64,000 nt of DNA from DATCJA01 sp963814955 (GCA_963814955.1 CAWFEX010000008.1:620001-684000); one strand, 5' to 3'. Positions 1 through 8,291 are shown, counted from the first letter of the stretch. The notes: generated by a model not told the origin, from the letters alone. Numbers and translations: made by a program.

Positions 1-2
1 AT

Positions 3-545
3 CGAATCACGTGGGTGCTTTCCGGCGACGAGCACGTTGCGGAATGGAAGGCCCCGTCGAATGTCGTACCGCTCGAGAGCGGCAAAAAGATGGAGGAGTT
101 GGTCGTCACAGGCGAGATTCCAGCGGCCATCGGCGTCCAGATTGATTCGCCCGATGTGAAGCCGCTCATTGCGAATGCACCAGAGGTGGGCTTCGAAGCG
201 CTGCGTGAGCGCGGTCTCTACCCAATCAACCACACCGTTGTTCTGAAAGACGATCTCGCGGCGGCCAGCCCCGATCTGTCCTCAGACATCTTCGACGCGT
301 TTGCTGAAGCCAAACGACTCTACGTGAATCGTCTCGCCGCGGGGGACATTCAGCAGCCATCATCGGACGACGCGTTTTTCAAGCGGGTGATGGCGGTGAC
401 GGGCGATCCGCTTCCCTACGGGATTGAGCCGAACCGGCGGATGCTCGAAGCAATCGTGCAGCACGCCACCGAGCAGGGAATCATTTCGCGGCCCGTGGCG
501 ATCGAAGAGCTGTTCGCCGCAAACACACACATGCTGACAGCGTGA
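3..545 (+). CDS. 4,5-dihydroxyphthalate decarboxylase-like protein, 3' part only
   Basis: The frame is open from the first bases of the window, so the N-terminal part lies upstream; the GTG at 15 is internal. The visible part reads RITWVLSGDEHVAEWK at its beginning and PYGIEPNRRMLEAI near its end, both typical of the 4,5-dihydroxyphthalate decarboxylase (Pht5-like) branch of the substrate-binding-protein fold. Known members are about 320-340 aa, so about half is seen. Pht5 enzymes convert 4,5-dihydroxyphthalate to protocatechuate; many relatives are only ABC-type binding proteins, so the substrate here is inferred. The neighbouring Rieske oxygenase and LigJ-like hydratase support an aromatic-acid role. 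Confidence 0.7.
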   Translation, partial: RITWVLSGDEHVAEWKAPSNVVPLESGKKMEELVVTGEIPAAIGVQIDSPDVKPLIANAPEVGFEALRERGLYPINHTVVLKDDLAAASPDLSSDIFDAFAEAKRLYVNRLAAGDIQQPSSDDAFFKRVMAVTGDPLPYGIEPNRRMLEAIVQHATEQGIISRPVAIEELFAANTHMLTA

Positions 546-552
546 GGACGCG

Positions 553-604
553 CACGCGCGCACGCTGAAGCGCGACGCCGCGCACGCTAAAGCGTGCGCT
601 CTAC
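553..604. repeat. REP-like palindromes, family 3 (GTAGAGCGCACGCT type)
   Basis: The second unit has a perfect 9-bp stem, GCGCACGCT at 580-588 pairing with AGCGTGCGC at 591-599. A degenerate copy lies just before it (about 556-574). On the minus strand the unit starts with a GTAG foot (601-604) that overlaps the stop codon of the PanB-like gene. It sits between convergent genes, where it could also act as a bidirectional terminator. Confidence 0.6.
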
Positions 605-1392
605 TACTTTCCACGAACCTGGCGCGCCGCTCGCACGTCTCCGGCATATGTCTGAATGGCGTCGAACGTGACGCGTGCGACATTCGCGTAACGGTCGGTT
701 GTGTCGTCGAGCGCCGCTGCCAGATAGCCCACGGCGTTCACGACTGCGCGAATGCGTCCGTCAAGCCATGGTCCCCCGCCAAGCCCCCCCATCACCGGAA
801 TGGAAACGGCGCTGGTCACGGCGGGACCCGCCACTGGTCCTGAGTTCGTGAAATCGAGGAGCGCCGCTCCCGCCTTTTCAAGCAGCGCGGCCTCCGCGAC
901 GAACTGCTCCTTCAGCGCCCCGGCCAGATCCGGCGCGGCTTTCGACATCCCTCCGTAGCGCTTCGCTGTATGAGGCGTGATGCCGAACTGTGCCCATACA
1001 GGAATCCCGGCAGCGGCGATCGCGCGAACCGCCTCGGGATGGTCCGCGGCCGCATCCAGCTTCAGCATGTCCGCGCCGCCCTTTTCGACGAGCGCTCTCG
1101 CCGCCCGTAACGCGGCCTCCGTATCCTCCTGCAGCGGACCGTACGGAAAATCACAACTGACCAGCGCGCGCGTCACGCCCCGTCGAACGGCTTTGCAGGC
1201 AAGCAGCATCTCGTCGAGCGTCACGTCGAGCTCGCTTTGCTGCCCCCACATATTGACTCCGACGGAGTCGCCAACCGACACGATATCGACGCCGGCGCGG
1301 TCGACGATCTGCGCCATCTGATAGTCGTAGACCACCACGCCGACGATCTTCCGTCCCTCGCGCTTCATCTGCTGAAGCGAGGCAACCGTCAT
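604..1392 (-). CDS. PanB-like ketopantoate hydroxymethyltransferase family protein
   Basis: The 262-aa product has the PanB (beta/alpha)8 barrel pattern. It carries the metal-binding stretch SVGDSVGVNMWG, the helix VTLDEMLLACKAVRRG, and GIPVWAQFGITPHTAKRYGG where PanB has GIPVMGHIGLTPQ. True PanB has KLEGG before this; here it is KLDAA, so the acidic position is Asp and the loop differs. I choose the ATG at 1392 because longer forms run into the divergent gene at 1436. PanB makes ketopantoate for coenzyme A, but the divergence and the catabolic neighbours suggest a related aldol-type reaction. The family is fairly sure, the substrate is not. Confidence 0.75.
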   Translation of the reverse strand: MTVASLQQMKREGRKIVGVVVYDYQMAQIVDRAGVDIVSVGDSVGVNMWGQQSELDVTLDEMLLACKAVRRGVTRALVSCDFPYGPLQEDTEAALRAARALVEKGGADMLKLDAAADHPEAVRAIAAAGIPVWAQFGITPHTAKRYGGMSKAAPDLAGALKEQFVAEAALLEKAGAALLDFTNSGPVAGPAVTSAVSIPVMGGLGGGPWLDGRIRAVVNAVGYLAAALDDTTDRYANVARVTFDAIQTYAGDVRAARQVRGK

Positions 1393-1435
1393 TCCCTCTT
1401 CACCTCTCGACGTCCCGTCGCCAATACTATGCAGC

Positions 1436-2299
1436 ATGCCTGAGCTGCCGCGCCTCAACAACGTCATCCGCCTGCTCGAAGAGGGCAAGGTTCCCATCAC
1501 CACGTTTTCGCCTCCGTCGATCGACAGCGCCATTGCGCTCGCGACCACTGCGTACGACGGCATTACATTCGAGCTGGAGCACAACCCGTACGACCCTCTG
1601 ACGCTTCGCGACTGTCTTCAGTACATGCTGAATCGCCGCCAGATTTTCGAACGCGATTCTCTCGCGCCCGCGGTCACGCCGATGGTTCGAATCCCCGCAA
1701 ACGGCGGCGACATGAACCAGTGGCTCGCGAAGCAGGTGCTGGATATAGGCGTCTTCGGGGTCGTCTGGCCGCGCGTGAGCACGGTCGAGCAGGCGTATAA
1801 CGCCGTGGCGGCGTGCCGGTACCCTCGGCCGAAGTCGGCAGCCAATTACGAGCCCGAGGGACAGCGGGGGGACAATCCAGTTCACGCGGCGCGCTATTGG
1901 GGAATTTCACAGCAGGACTATTACGAGAAAGCCGACGTATGGCCGCTGGCGCCGCACGGCGAGATTCTGGTCGTCATCCAGTGCGAACAGGTCCAGGCGA
2001 TTGACAACCTCCCGCGAATTCTCAAAGAGGTTCCGGGCATCGGCGTCGTACTGATTGGTGAGGGCGACCTTTCGCAGAACCTCGGGTACCCCCGACAATA
2101 CAGCCATCCCGCCGTTGTCGAAGCGATGACGGCTATCCGCCGTATCTGTGCCGAGCACGGTGTCGCGTGCGGACACCCGCACGTGGATGCAAGTAACGCG
2201 CAGAAAGTTGTCGACGAGGGCTATCGGTTCGTGATGGCTGCGCCAACGCGCTCACTGGCCGGGCTCGAAGGGTGCAGGAAGGTTATCGGAAGGACCTGA
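1436..2299 (+). CDS. HpcH/HpaI aldolase / citrate lyase family protein
   Basis: The 287-aa product matches class II 2-oxo-acid aldolases of the HpcH/HpaI family. Signature parts are FELEHNPYDPLTLRDCLQ near residue 45, VWPRVSTVEQAYNAV near 122, a metal-binding IQCEQVQAIDN near 181, VLIGEGDLSQNLG near 205 and CGHPHVDASNAQ near 243. These enzymes split 4-hydroxy-2-oxo acids into pyruvate and an aldehyde, or the reverse. It carries an insertion around residues 140-175 (YPRPKSAANY onward) that resembles a subgroup near aromatic or sugar-acid genes. It is divergent from the PanB-like gene with a 43-bp gap, so the two may share a promoter region. The substrate is not determined. Confidence 0.85.
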   Translation: MPELPRLNNVIRLLEEGKVPITTFSPPSIDSAIALATTAYDGITFELEHNPYDPLTLRDCLQYMLNRRQIFERDSLAPAVTPMVRIPANGGDMNQWLAKQVLDIGVFGVVWPRVSTVEQAYNAVAACRYPRPKSAANYEPEGQRGDNPVHAARYWGISQQDYYEKADVWPLAPHGEILVVIQCEQVQAIDNLPRILKEVPGIGVVLIGEGDLSQNLGYPRQYSHPAVVEAMTAIRRICAEHGVACGHPHVDASNAQKVVDEGYRFVMAAPTRSLAGLEGCRKVIGRT

Positions 2300-2735
2300 G
2301 AATGTCGCCGACGTAGTTGTCATCGCCGACGATCACCACCATCAACGACCAGGGGCGCACCCGCGCCAGTGTCTTCGACAGTGCTTCATCGCTCGCCGAA
2401 TCTGCGCCGACGATCAGCGTGGCCGTATGGACGCGACTGTCGCTGCAAGCCTTCCCGATTAGCGGAGCGGCCGACGGCTCGGTGCCCGCGGCGGCCACCA
2501 TGACCACCAGGTCGCCGGTACTGATTTCCCTGAGCACCCGATCGGCGTGATCCGCGACTGAGGATGCGGGGAAAAACGTGACGCCGCTCCACGATTCCTC
2601 CGCCACGCGCGCAAGGACGTCATCACAGACCGGGTCGAGCGCGACGACTTTGACGATACGCGCTACGGAAGCCGGCGCCGGCACCCGGAAACGTGCCTCC
2701 GCCGCGGAACTCATGCGCCTTGACTCGCTTGGCAT
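2283..2735 (-). CDS. Hypothetical protein, possible nucleotide-binding-like fold
   Basis: A 150-aa soluble protein that I do not recognise. It alternates hydrophobic strands and small-residue turns (VARIVKVVALDPVCDD, GDLVVMVAAAGTEP, HTATLIVGADSASD, WSLMVVIVGDDNYVG), which suggests an alpha/beta Rossmann-like or SIS-like fold; that is inference only. The 3' end overlaps the convergent HpcH/HpaI gene by 17 bp. An alternative start is the ATG at 2714. A run of 7-bp repeats lies just upstream. Confidence 0.5.
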   Translation of the reverse strand: MPSESRRMSSAAEARFRVPAPASVARIVKVVALDPVCDDVLARVAEESWSGVTFFPASSVADHADRVLREISTGDLVVMVAAAGTEPSAAPLIGKACSDSRVHTATLIVGADSASDEALSKTLARVRPWSLMVVIVGDDNYVGDILRSFR

Positions 2736-2756
2736 CGGCTAGTCGTTGCTCTCTAC

Positions 2757-2819
2757 CTTTGACTTTTGACTTTTGCCTTTTAACTTTTAACCTTTGCCCT
2801 TTGACCTTTGCCCTTTGAC
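2757..2819. repeat. Heptanucleotide tandem repeat, nine units
   Basis: Nine consecutive 7-bp units follow the pattern YTTTRMC (for example CTTTGAC, TTTTGCC, TTTTAAC) with an exact 7-bp period. It lies between the Rieske gene and the hypothetical protein, both on the minus strand. It resembles the short tandemly repeated heptamers known from other bacteria; no function can be read from it. Confidence 0.8.
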
Positions 2820-2835
2820 CTCTTATCTGTCTCGG

Positions 2836-4123
2836 TCAAACCGACGCGGGCGCCACGCCAGGCTGCGCGATCATCACTTCGCGGGCCCCATCCTTGTACG
2901 GTTGATCGGGAGGCAGCACGATGGCAGCTGAGCGGACCCGCTGGTGCACGGGGTCCACACCCGGAGGTGTCACTTCGTCCTCGACCAGCGCCTTCACCGC
3001 CCGCAGCAGCCGCTGCCGCGCCATGATGATGCCGCTGTCAGTGGCGACCAGCGTTTCCTTCGTGCGGTCGACAATCGGACCCATGCTCTCCTGGAGCGAC
3101 TGATCCTGCATGGCGAACCCTTCGATGCCGCTGTAGGTTCTGCCCGCTTTCTGCGCGGCGCGGTCCATCAGGTAGTCGTTGTCCTTGTTCGCAGCGGGGC
3201 GAAAAGTGCCAGGGATGACCTTTGCGTGGATCCCTTTCCCCGCGCGCATCGCTGCCACTTCGGCATCGGTCAGCGCGCGCGTGGGGTGGTAATCGAAACT
3301 CCACGTCCAGCAGTTCTCGTCGTCAATGGGGATCCAGAAATGTCCGTGCACCGAGTGGGTGCCGCGGGGCGCGATCATCGTGAACGAAGGCATCACCCAC
3401 TGCGTGATGCGCCAGTAGTAATGACCGTTCTCGGCGTTCCGGCGCGCGCCGATATGAAGCCCGCCTGCACTCTCCACAACCTCGAACACCGGGCGCATGT
3501 CGCCCAGGTTGTACTGGTTGCCGCGCGCACCCTTGAAGAGGGGGTCGGAATTCAGGTCGCTGCGATGCAGAAACGAGACGTGACTCGAGTCGATACCGCC
3601 TTCCATCGCCTGCAGCCAGTTGCATTCCTGGAGCCGTTTCGACATGAACGACTGCGCCGCCGGCACGGTGGCGAATTCCCACTCGGGCAGCGGCGGCTGG
3701 CGTGTCGGGCGGACCCATGTAGGTCCACAGCACGCCGCCCCGCTCGACGAGCGGATACGACTTCAGCTTGACCTTCTTCGCGAAACCCGAATCCTCGGGT
3801 TCCGATGGCATGTCCATGCACTGCCCGGTCACGTCGTACTTCCAGCCATGGTAGGGACAGCGCAGCCCGCATTCTTCGTTGCGGCCGAACCACAGCGAAA
3901 TGCCGCGGTGAGCGCAGAACTCGTCGATGAGTCCCAGCCGTCCGTCCGTGTCGCGGAATGCGATCAGCCGCTCCGAAAGGAGCTTTACCCGGACGGGCGG
4001 ACAGTCGTTCTGCGGAAGCTCCTCCGGCAGCAGCGCCGGCAGCCAATAGCTGCGGAACAACCGGCCCATCGGTGTTCCGGGGCCGGTTTGTGTCAGGAGA
4101 TCGTTCTGTTCCTGCCTGAGCAT
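2836..4123 (-). CDS. Rieske ring-hydroxylating oxygenase alpha subunit, frameshifted
   Basis: The first frame (from 4123) gives the Rieske domain. Ligands Cys70-x-His72 and Cys89-x2-His92 lie in CAHRG and CPYHGW. The second frame (to 2836) gives the catalytic domain with the mononuclear-iron motif in EGGIDSSHVSFLH. The join is near 3703: removing one base restores GPPDRQPPLPEWEFATVPAAQSF, the usual linker of phthalate 4,5-dioxygenase-like enzymes. Joined length is about 428 aa, normal for the family. These enzymes add O2 to, or demethylate, aromatic acids using a separate reductase, which is not seen here. The frameshift may be a sequencing indel or a real inactivation. Confidence 0.85.
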
Positions 4124-4201
4124 TTTGGTGAACCGTCCGAATCGCGTGGACGGCGATCGTCTGAATTATCCTGTAACCTCGAGCTTCCGCGATAGAGCGA
4201 C

Positions 4202-5068
4202 ATGTCCGGCCCCGATCGTTTCCTGCTCGCCGGCGTCATGGGCTGGCCGGTGATGCATTCGCGCTCACCAATCCTGCACAACTATCTGTTCGCCCGATAC
4301 GGCCTGACCGGCACCTACGTACCGCTCGCGATCGCGCCCGAACATCTCGAGGGAGCTCTGCGGGGGCTGGCGCCGCTGGGCTTTTCGGGCTGCAACATCA
4401 CGATCCCGCACAAGGAACGAGCGCTGGCCATCGCCGATCACGTCGATGACGTCGCGCGGCGCATTGGCGCGATCAGTTGTGTCATCGTGCGGGCGGACGG
4501 ATCGCTGGCGGCCACGAATAATGACGCGTTCGGCTTCGTCCAGAACATCCTGCAGAAACAGCCGGGATGGCGCGCCGACGCCGGTCCGATCGTCGTGATT
4601 GGGGCCGGAGGGGGCGCGAGGGCGGTCATCTACAGCCTGAGCGACCGTGGAGCGCGCGAGATTCGCGTCGTGAATCGAACGTTCGCGCGTGCGGAGGCGC
4701 TCGCACGGGAGTTCGGTCCACCAGTCTCTGCGTGCCAATGGGAGGACCGGCACCTGGCCCTGAACGGCGCCGCCATGCTGGTCAACACGACGAGCCAGGG
4801 CATGGTCGGCCAGCCTTCGCTCGATATCGTTCTCGACAAGCTTCCAGCGTCCGCGCTCGTCTGCGACATCGTCTATGTGCCAATAGAGACTCCACTGCTG
4901 ACAGCGGCACGCCGTCGCGGCAATCCCACGGTGGACGGATTGGGGATGCTGCTGCACCAGGTGCGCCCGGCGTGGAAGGCATGGTTCGGTCTCGACCCGG
5001 AAGTCACACCCGAACTCCGCGCGCAGGTTGAGGCGACGATTCCGAAGACAACCGACGTCGCGGGATAG
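4202..5068 (+). CDS. aroE: Shikimate dehydrogenase family protein (AroE-like)
   Basis: The 288-aa product has the AroE layout. An N-terminal substrate domain carries HSRSP (residues 19-23) and the catalytic-lysine motif NITIPHKE (Lys71). An NADP domain carries VIGAGGGARA and the turn VVNRTFARAEALA, and the C-terminal helix starts at DGLGMLLHQ. Asp108 of the Lys/Asp pair is kept (NNDAFGF). The usual GAVNT is GAISC, so the substrate-binding Asn is Ser92, and NTD is NND. It may therefore be a quinate- or hydroxy-acid dehydrogenase serving the catabolic island rather than the biosynthetic enzyme. The start ATG lies 78 bp from the divergent Rieske gene. Confidence 0.8.
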   Translation: MSGPDRFLLAGVMGWPVMHSRSPILHNYLFARYGLTGTYVPLAIAPEHLEGALRGLAPLGFSGCNITIPHKERALAIADHVDDVARRIGAISCVIVRADGSLAATNNDAFGFVQNILQKQPGWRADAGPIVVIGAGGGARAVIYSLSDRGAREIRVVNRTFARAEALAREFGPPVSACQWEDRHLALNGAAMLVNTTSQGMVGQPSLDIVLDKLPASALVCDIVYVPIETPLLTAARRRGNPTVDGLGMLLHQVRPAWKAWFGLDPEVTPELRAQVEATIPKTTDVAG

Positions 5069-5090
5069 CGGGATCGCAGACGATAGCAGA

Positions 5091-5174
5091 CGTAGTGTCC
5101 GGCTTCAGCCGGACTGCAGGCGTAGTGTCCGGCTTCAGCCGGACTGCAGACGTAGTGTCCGGCTTTAGCCGGAC
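5091..5174 (+). repeat. REP family 1, three tandem 30-bp units
   Basis: Three copies of a palindrome, GTCCGGCTTCAGCCGGAC or a one-base variant, lie at 5097-5114, 5127-5144 and 5157-5174, exactly 30 bp apart. Each is preceded by CGTAGT. The GTAG tetranucleotide 5' of a hairpin is the known recognition foot of RAYT transposases. The array ends 69 bp before the RAYT gene. Confidence 0.9.
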
Positions 5175-5243
5175 CAAGCTGCAACGAACGCGACACCGTT
5201 TTTGCTCTTAACCACCTGGCGTCTGGTTTGCCGCGCCTTCGTC

Positions 5244-5756
5244 ATGCTCACAGGCAAACCCGACCATCTCAAGACATTCGACTACATCGGCGTTCACCAG
5301 TATTTCCTGACGTTTTGCACATACCAGCGACGCGCCCTATTCGTCTCGCGCGACCGTACCGACGTCGTCCATGGGCAATTTCTGCGCGCTGCAGCGGATG
5401 AGAGCTTCGCCGTTCTTGCCTACTGCTTCATGCCAGACCATGTACATCTTCTGGTCGAAGGGCAGCACGTCGATTCGGATTGCCGGAGATTCATCGCGCG
5501 AGCGAAGCAGTTTTCGGGCTTTCACTATCAGAAAACGTTCGGAGAAAGGCTATGGCAACGCTACGGATTTGAGCGAGCGTTGCGCGCGGAGGAGTCGGCG
5601 TTGGCCGTAGCTAGGTACATTCTTGAAAACCCTATCAGAGCGAGGCTTGTCGCACGGGTCGAGGACTACCCATTCCTCGGATCGAGTGTCTATACCGTTG
5701 ACGAGATTCTTGAGGCAATTCAGATGCGCGTTGAGTGGTACCGCCGGTCCGGCTGA
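5244..5756 (+). CDS. REP-associated tyrosine transposase (RAYT, Y1 HUH family)
   Basis: The 170-aa product starts YFLTFCTYQRR and carries the HUH motif MPDHVHLLVEG (His66, His68) and the nucleophile Tyr125 in VARYILENPIRARLV, all diagnostic of Y1 transposases of the TnpA_REP group. These single-domain enzymes cut and join single-stranded REP hairpins and are usually single-copy and chromosomal. ATG at 5244 is preferred to the TTG at 5202, since the conserved domain begins soon after it. REP copies flank it in opposite orientation, and its TGA stop lies inside the first downstream REP. Confidence 0.93.
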   Translation: MLTGKPDHLKTFDYIGVHQYFLTFCTYQRRALFVSRDRTDVVHGQFLRAAADESFAVLAYCFMPDHVHLLVEGQHVDSDCRRFIARAKQFSGFHYQKTFGERLWQRYGFERALRAEESALAVARYILENPIRARLVARVEDYPFLGSSVYTVDEILEAIQMRVEWYRRSG

Positions 5757-5804
5757 AGCCGGACACTACGTGTATCCACGGTCCGGCTGAAGTCGGACAC
5801 TACG
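5747..5804 (-). repeat. REP family 1, two inverted copies after the RAYT gene
   Basis: Palindromes at 5747-5764 (GTCCGGCTGAAGCCGGAC) and 5781-5798 (one mismatch) are each followed by ACTACG, the complement of the CGTAGT foot. They are thus inverted relative to the upstream copies. The RAYT stop codon (5754-5756) lies inside the first. Confidence 0.9.
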
Positions 5805-5816
5805 TACTATCTGGTG

Positions 5817-6473
5817 CTATCTGATCTTCGAGTAATAGTGGTCCCACGTCTTCTTGAAGAGACTCGCTGACCAGAGCTTCTCGCGACTGGCCTGCTGCTC
5901 CGCCTCGCTGAACACATACGGCTCGCCGATCTGCATCGCCATGTACTGCCGGTAGGCGTTCTCCTCCACATATGCCGCGAGAGCGAAGCATTCGACAATG
6001 TCGGCACCGACGACGACCACCCCGTGCGCCTTGAGGAGAACGGCCGGTCCGCCGCCCAGTATGGCCGCGAGCTTTTCGCCCATCGGCTTCGTATTGATCG
6101 ACAGAGGCGAATCCATCAGCGGAATGTCGCCGAGCAACACCCCCTGCGCGTAGACCGGCTGATACTTGACGCCAGCCATCGACAGAAACGTCGACCATTG
6201 CGGGTGGGTGTGCATCACGGCGTTGACGTCGGGCCGCGCGCGATACACCTCGGAGTGGATGTGGTACTCCAGCGGCTGCCGCGCGGTGCCTTCGACCAGA
6301 TTGCCTTCGAGATCGACGGCAACGATGTCATCCCCCGTCAGCGCGCCGCGAACCGACGCCCCCGAGTTGATATAGAACGAGCTTGCGTCGCGCCGGGCGC
6401 TGCAGTGGCCGTTGTGATCGATGTATCCGGCGCGTTCCAGCATGCGGATGGCATCCACAAGCTGCTGCTTCAT
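5817..6473 (-). CDS. Class II aldolase/adducin family protein
   Basis: The 218-aa product has the class II aldolase zinc site: GNLVEGTARQPLEYHIHSEVY, then MHTHPQW (two His ligands), and KAHGVVVVG (third His). Members act on 3-hydroxy or sugar-phosphate-like substrates (fuculose-phosphate aldolase, L-ribulose-phosphate epimerase) or decarboxylate and hydrolyse small keto acids. The ATG at 6473 overlaps the TGA of the upstream paralogue as ATGA, implying translational coupling. This makes it the last gene of a likely operon LigJ-ADH-aldolase-aldolase. An upstream in-frame start at 6503 is less likely. The substrate is unknown. Confidence 0.85.
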   Translation of the reverse strand: MKQQLVDAIRMLERAGYIDHNGHCSARRDASSFYINSGASVRGALTGDDIVAVDLEGNLVEGTARQPLEYHIHSEVYRARPDVNAVMHTHPQWSTFLSMAGVKYQPVYAQGVLLGDIPLMDSPLSINTKPMGEKLAAILGGGPAVLLKAHGVVVVGADIVECFALAAYVEENAYRQYMAMQIGEPYVFSEAEQQASREKLWSASLFKKTWDHYYSKIR

Positions 6474-7174
6474 GACATTACCCGCCTTTTCCAGAGCTCC
6501 CACGACCGGCCCACCGTTGCGAGATTAATCGCGTCGGCCTTCTCTCCCTCTTCGCGATCGAGCGCAGCGATGGGCCCACCCAGCGTCGCGGCCTGCAACT
6601 GCACGCGCGCGCTTATCTCCGTGAAGATCGCGCGGAACACGGCCGTCGGCAGGCTCGGCCCCACGGCGACGAAGCCATGCGCGCGCAACAGTACGACCGG
6701 TTTGTCACCGAGCGACTCGGCGAGAGCCGCTCCCCGCGCGGCGCTGTTGATGACGATGTCCGTCGTTCCGAACGTCGCGCGAATGTCGAAGACCGGCACT
6801 CCGTACGCCAGAAATGCGGCGTTGTGATACGTCGCGCGCATCGGCGTCGAGACGAGCCCGAAGGGGATGACAGAGGGTGAGTGGCCGTGCGCCACCGCCA
6901 TGACGTCGGCGCGAGCGCGATAGATTTCACCGTGCAGGTAGCGTTCGATGAACCCGGTGCGACCGCGCGCGTCGCACGGATCGGAGTCGAGCGTGAATTC
7001 CATGATGTCGTCGGGGGTCACGAGGGCAGGGGCGAGCGACCGTGACATCAGGAACCGTCCTGGCGCCGCGGGGTGCCGCATCGAGACGTGGCCCGCCGCG
7101 TCGAACACGCCCTGATCGACCAGGATGCGGCTTGCCGCCGCAAGATCTTCGAGCGTCGACGCGTCTACTTCCAC
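6470..7174 (-). CDS. Class II aldolase/adducin family protein
   Basis: The 234-aa product is a second class II aldolase. It has GHVSMRHPAAPGRFLMSRSLAP, FIERYLHGEIYRARADV, the zinc His pair AHGHSPSVIP and the third His in RAHGFVAVG. It is much closer to the secreted paralogue at about 39 kb than to its downstream neighbour. The GTG start at 7174 overlaps the end of the alcohol dehydrogenase gene by 10 bp, and its stop overlaps the next start, so the group is probably co-translated. The pairing of two distinct class II aldolases may mean a heteromer or two sequential steps; that is inference. Confidence 0.85.
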   Translation of the reverse strand: MEVDASTLEDLAAASRILVDQGVFDAAGHVSMRHPAAPGRFLMSRSLAPALVTPDDIMEFTLDSDPCDARGRTGFIERYLHGEIYRARADVMAVAHGHSPSVIPFGLVSTPMRATYHNAAFLAYGVPVFDIRATFGTTDIVINSAARGAALAESLGDKPVVLLRAHGFVAVGPSLPTAVFRAIFTEISARVQLQAATLGGPIAALDREEGEKADAINLATVGRSWELWKRRVMS

Positions 7175-8277
7175 GGCATTACGGAGACGTGAATGGCGCC
7201 CGGCGCTCCCTCACCTCCGACCGACTTGATTGCGAAGTCAACCTCGGCAAGGCCGAAGCGATGCGTCATTACAAGTTCGAGCGGGAATCGTCGTGACGCC
7301 AGCGTCTGCAGCCCAAGCTCCACCGCACGATACGAATGGCCGCGGGCGCTCTTAAGGGTCATCCCTTTCCTCGTAAGGCGACCGATCGGGAAATCGGGAA
7401 ACGTGGCGTTGCCTTCCCCTTGCACAACCATCGTGCCGCCCCGCCGCTTGGTGGCCTCGATGCCGAGCATCACGGCGGCGCTGCCGGCGCCCGCTGTGCA
7501 ATCAACAACCACGTCGACGCCCCGCCCCCCTGTGATCTCCAGCGTCCGCTGGAGCGCATCGTCCTTCTGCACGTCAATGACCGCGTCGGCGCCCAGTGCC
7601 TTTGCAACCTCGAGACGACGAGCGTCTCTCGACGTGCCGGTGACAATGATTCGATCGGCGCCCGCCTGTTTCGCGGCCATCACGCAGCACATACCCTGCT
7701 GTCCCGGCCCCTGAATCAGCACCGTAGATGCGTAACCGACGCCGCCGTCGAGCAAGGTCCACTGGATGCCGTTCGACATCGGTGTCGCGAGTCCCGCCTC
7801 CTCGGGTGACAGACCGGCGGGAACCCGGTGAAGCACCGCGTTGAGCGGGAGATACACGTAATGACTGAAGCCGCCCCATAGCCCGGGCGGAATGTCGAGT
7901 GACGTGTAACCGTAGCGGATGGCGTTCGGGTCGTAGAACCACTCCGTCGCCGCGCAGTGGCGGTACTCGCCCATATGGTCCCACTCGCAGTGGCCGCACG
8001 GGAGGTAATGCTCGAGAAACACCTGGTCGCCTTCCTTGAATCCCTTGTGCTTCGCAAACAGGCGGCCCACCTTCGCAAGGGTGCCGACGTTCTCGTGACC
8101 CATGATCAGCGGACCGCGGCGCAGTGGCAGCTTGTATTGGCTGACGTCGGTGCCGCAGACGCCGGCCACCTCTACTTTCATGAGCGCCGCGTCCCCCGGA
8201 ACGTCCGGCAAATCGAATTCGCGCAGCTCCGTCGTTGCTGGTCCAACCTTCAGCGCGGCCAGCAGTTTCTCTGACAC
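7165..8277 (-). CDS. Zinc-binding MDR-family alcohol dehydrogenase
   Basis: The 370-aa protein has the catalytic zinc motif GVCGTDVSQYK (about residue 40) with GHENVG. The lobe LPCGHCEWDHMGEYRHC normally binds structural zinc, and the NAD(P) fold has IQGPGQQG (about 190). In the structural zinc motif the third Cys of C-x2-C-x2-C-x7-C is Asp, so that site may be weakened. It likely oxidises an alcohol intermediate of the island's pathway with NAD(P). It is the second gene of the minus-strand group and is followed by the class II aldolase with a 10-bp overlap. Confidence 0.87.
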   Translation of the reverse strand: MSEKLLAALKVGPATTELREFDLPDVPGDAALMKVEVAGVCGTDVSQYKLPLRRGPLIMGHENVGTLAKVGRLFAKHKGFKEGDQVFLEHYLPCGHCEWDHMGEYRHCAATEWFYDPNAIRYGYTSLDIPPGLWGGFSHYVYLPLNAVLHRVPAGLSPEEAGLATPMSNGIQWTLLDGGVGYASTVLIQGPGQQGMCCVMAAKQAGADRIIVTGTSRDARRLEVAKALGADAVIDVQKDDALQRTLEITGGRGVDVVVDCTAGAGSAAVMLGIEATKRRGGTMVVQGEGNATFPDFPIGRLTRKGMTLKSARGHSYRAVELGLQTLASRRFPLELVMTHRFGLAEVDFAIKSVGGEGAPGAIHVSVMPWK

Positions 8278-8291
8278 GTAGAGACCTCCAG

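Noticed and set aside
5091..5174. Regular 30-bp repeats that look like a CRISPR array
   Set aside because: The repeats are directly adjacent without variable spacers, are palindromic with a GTAG foot, and sit next to a RAYT gene; no Cas gene is present.
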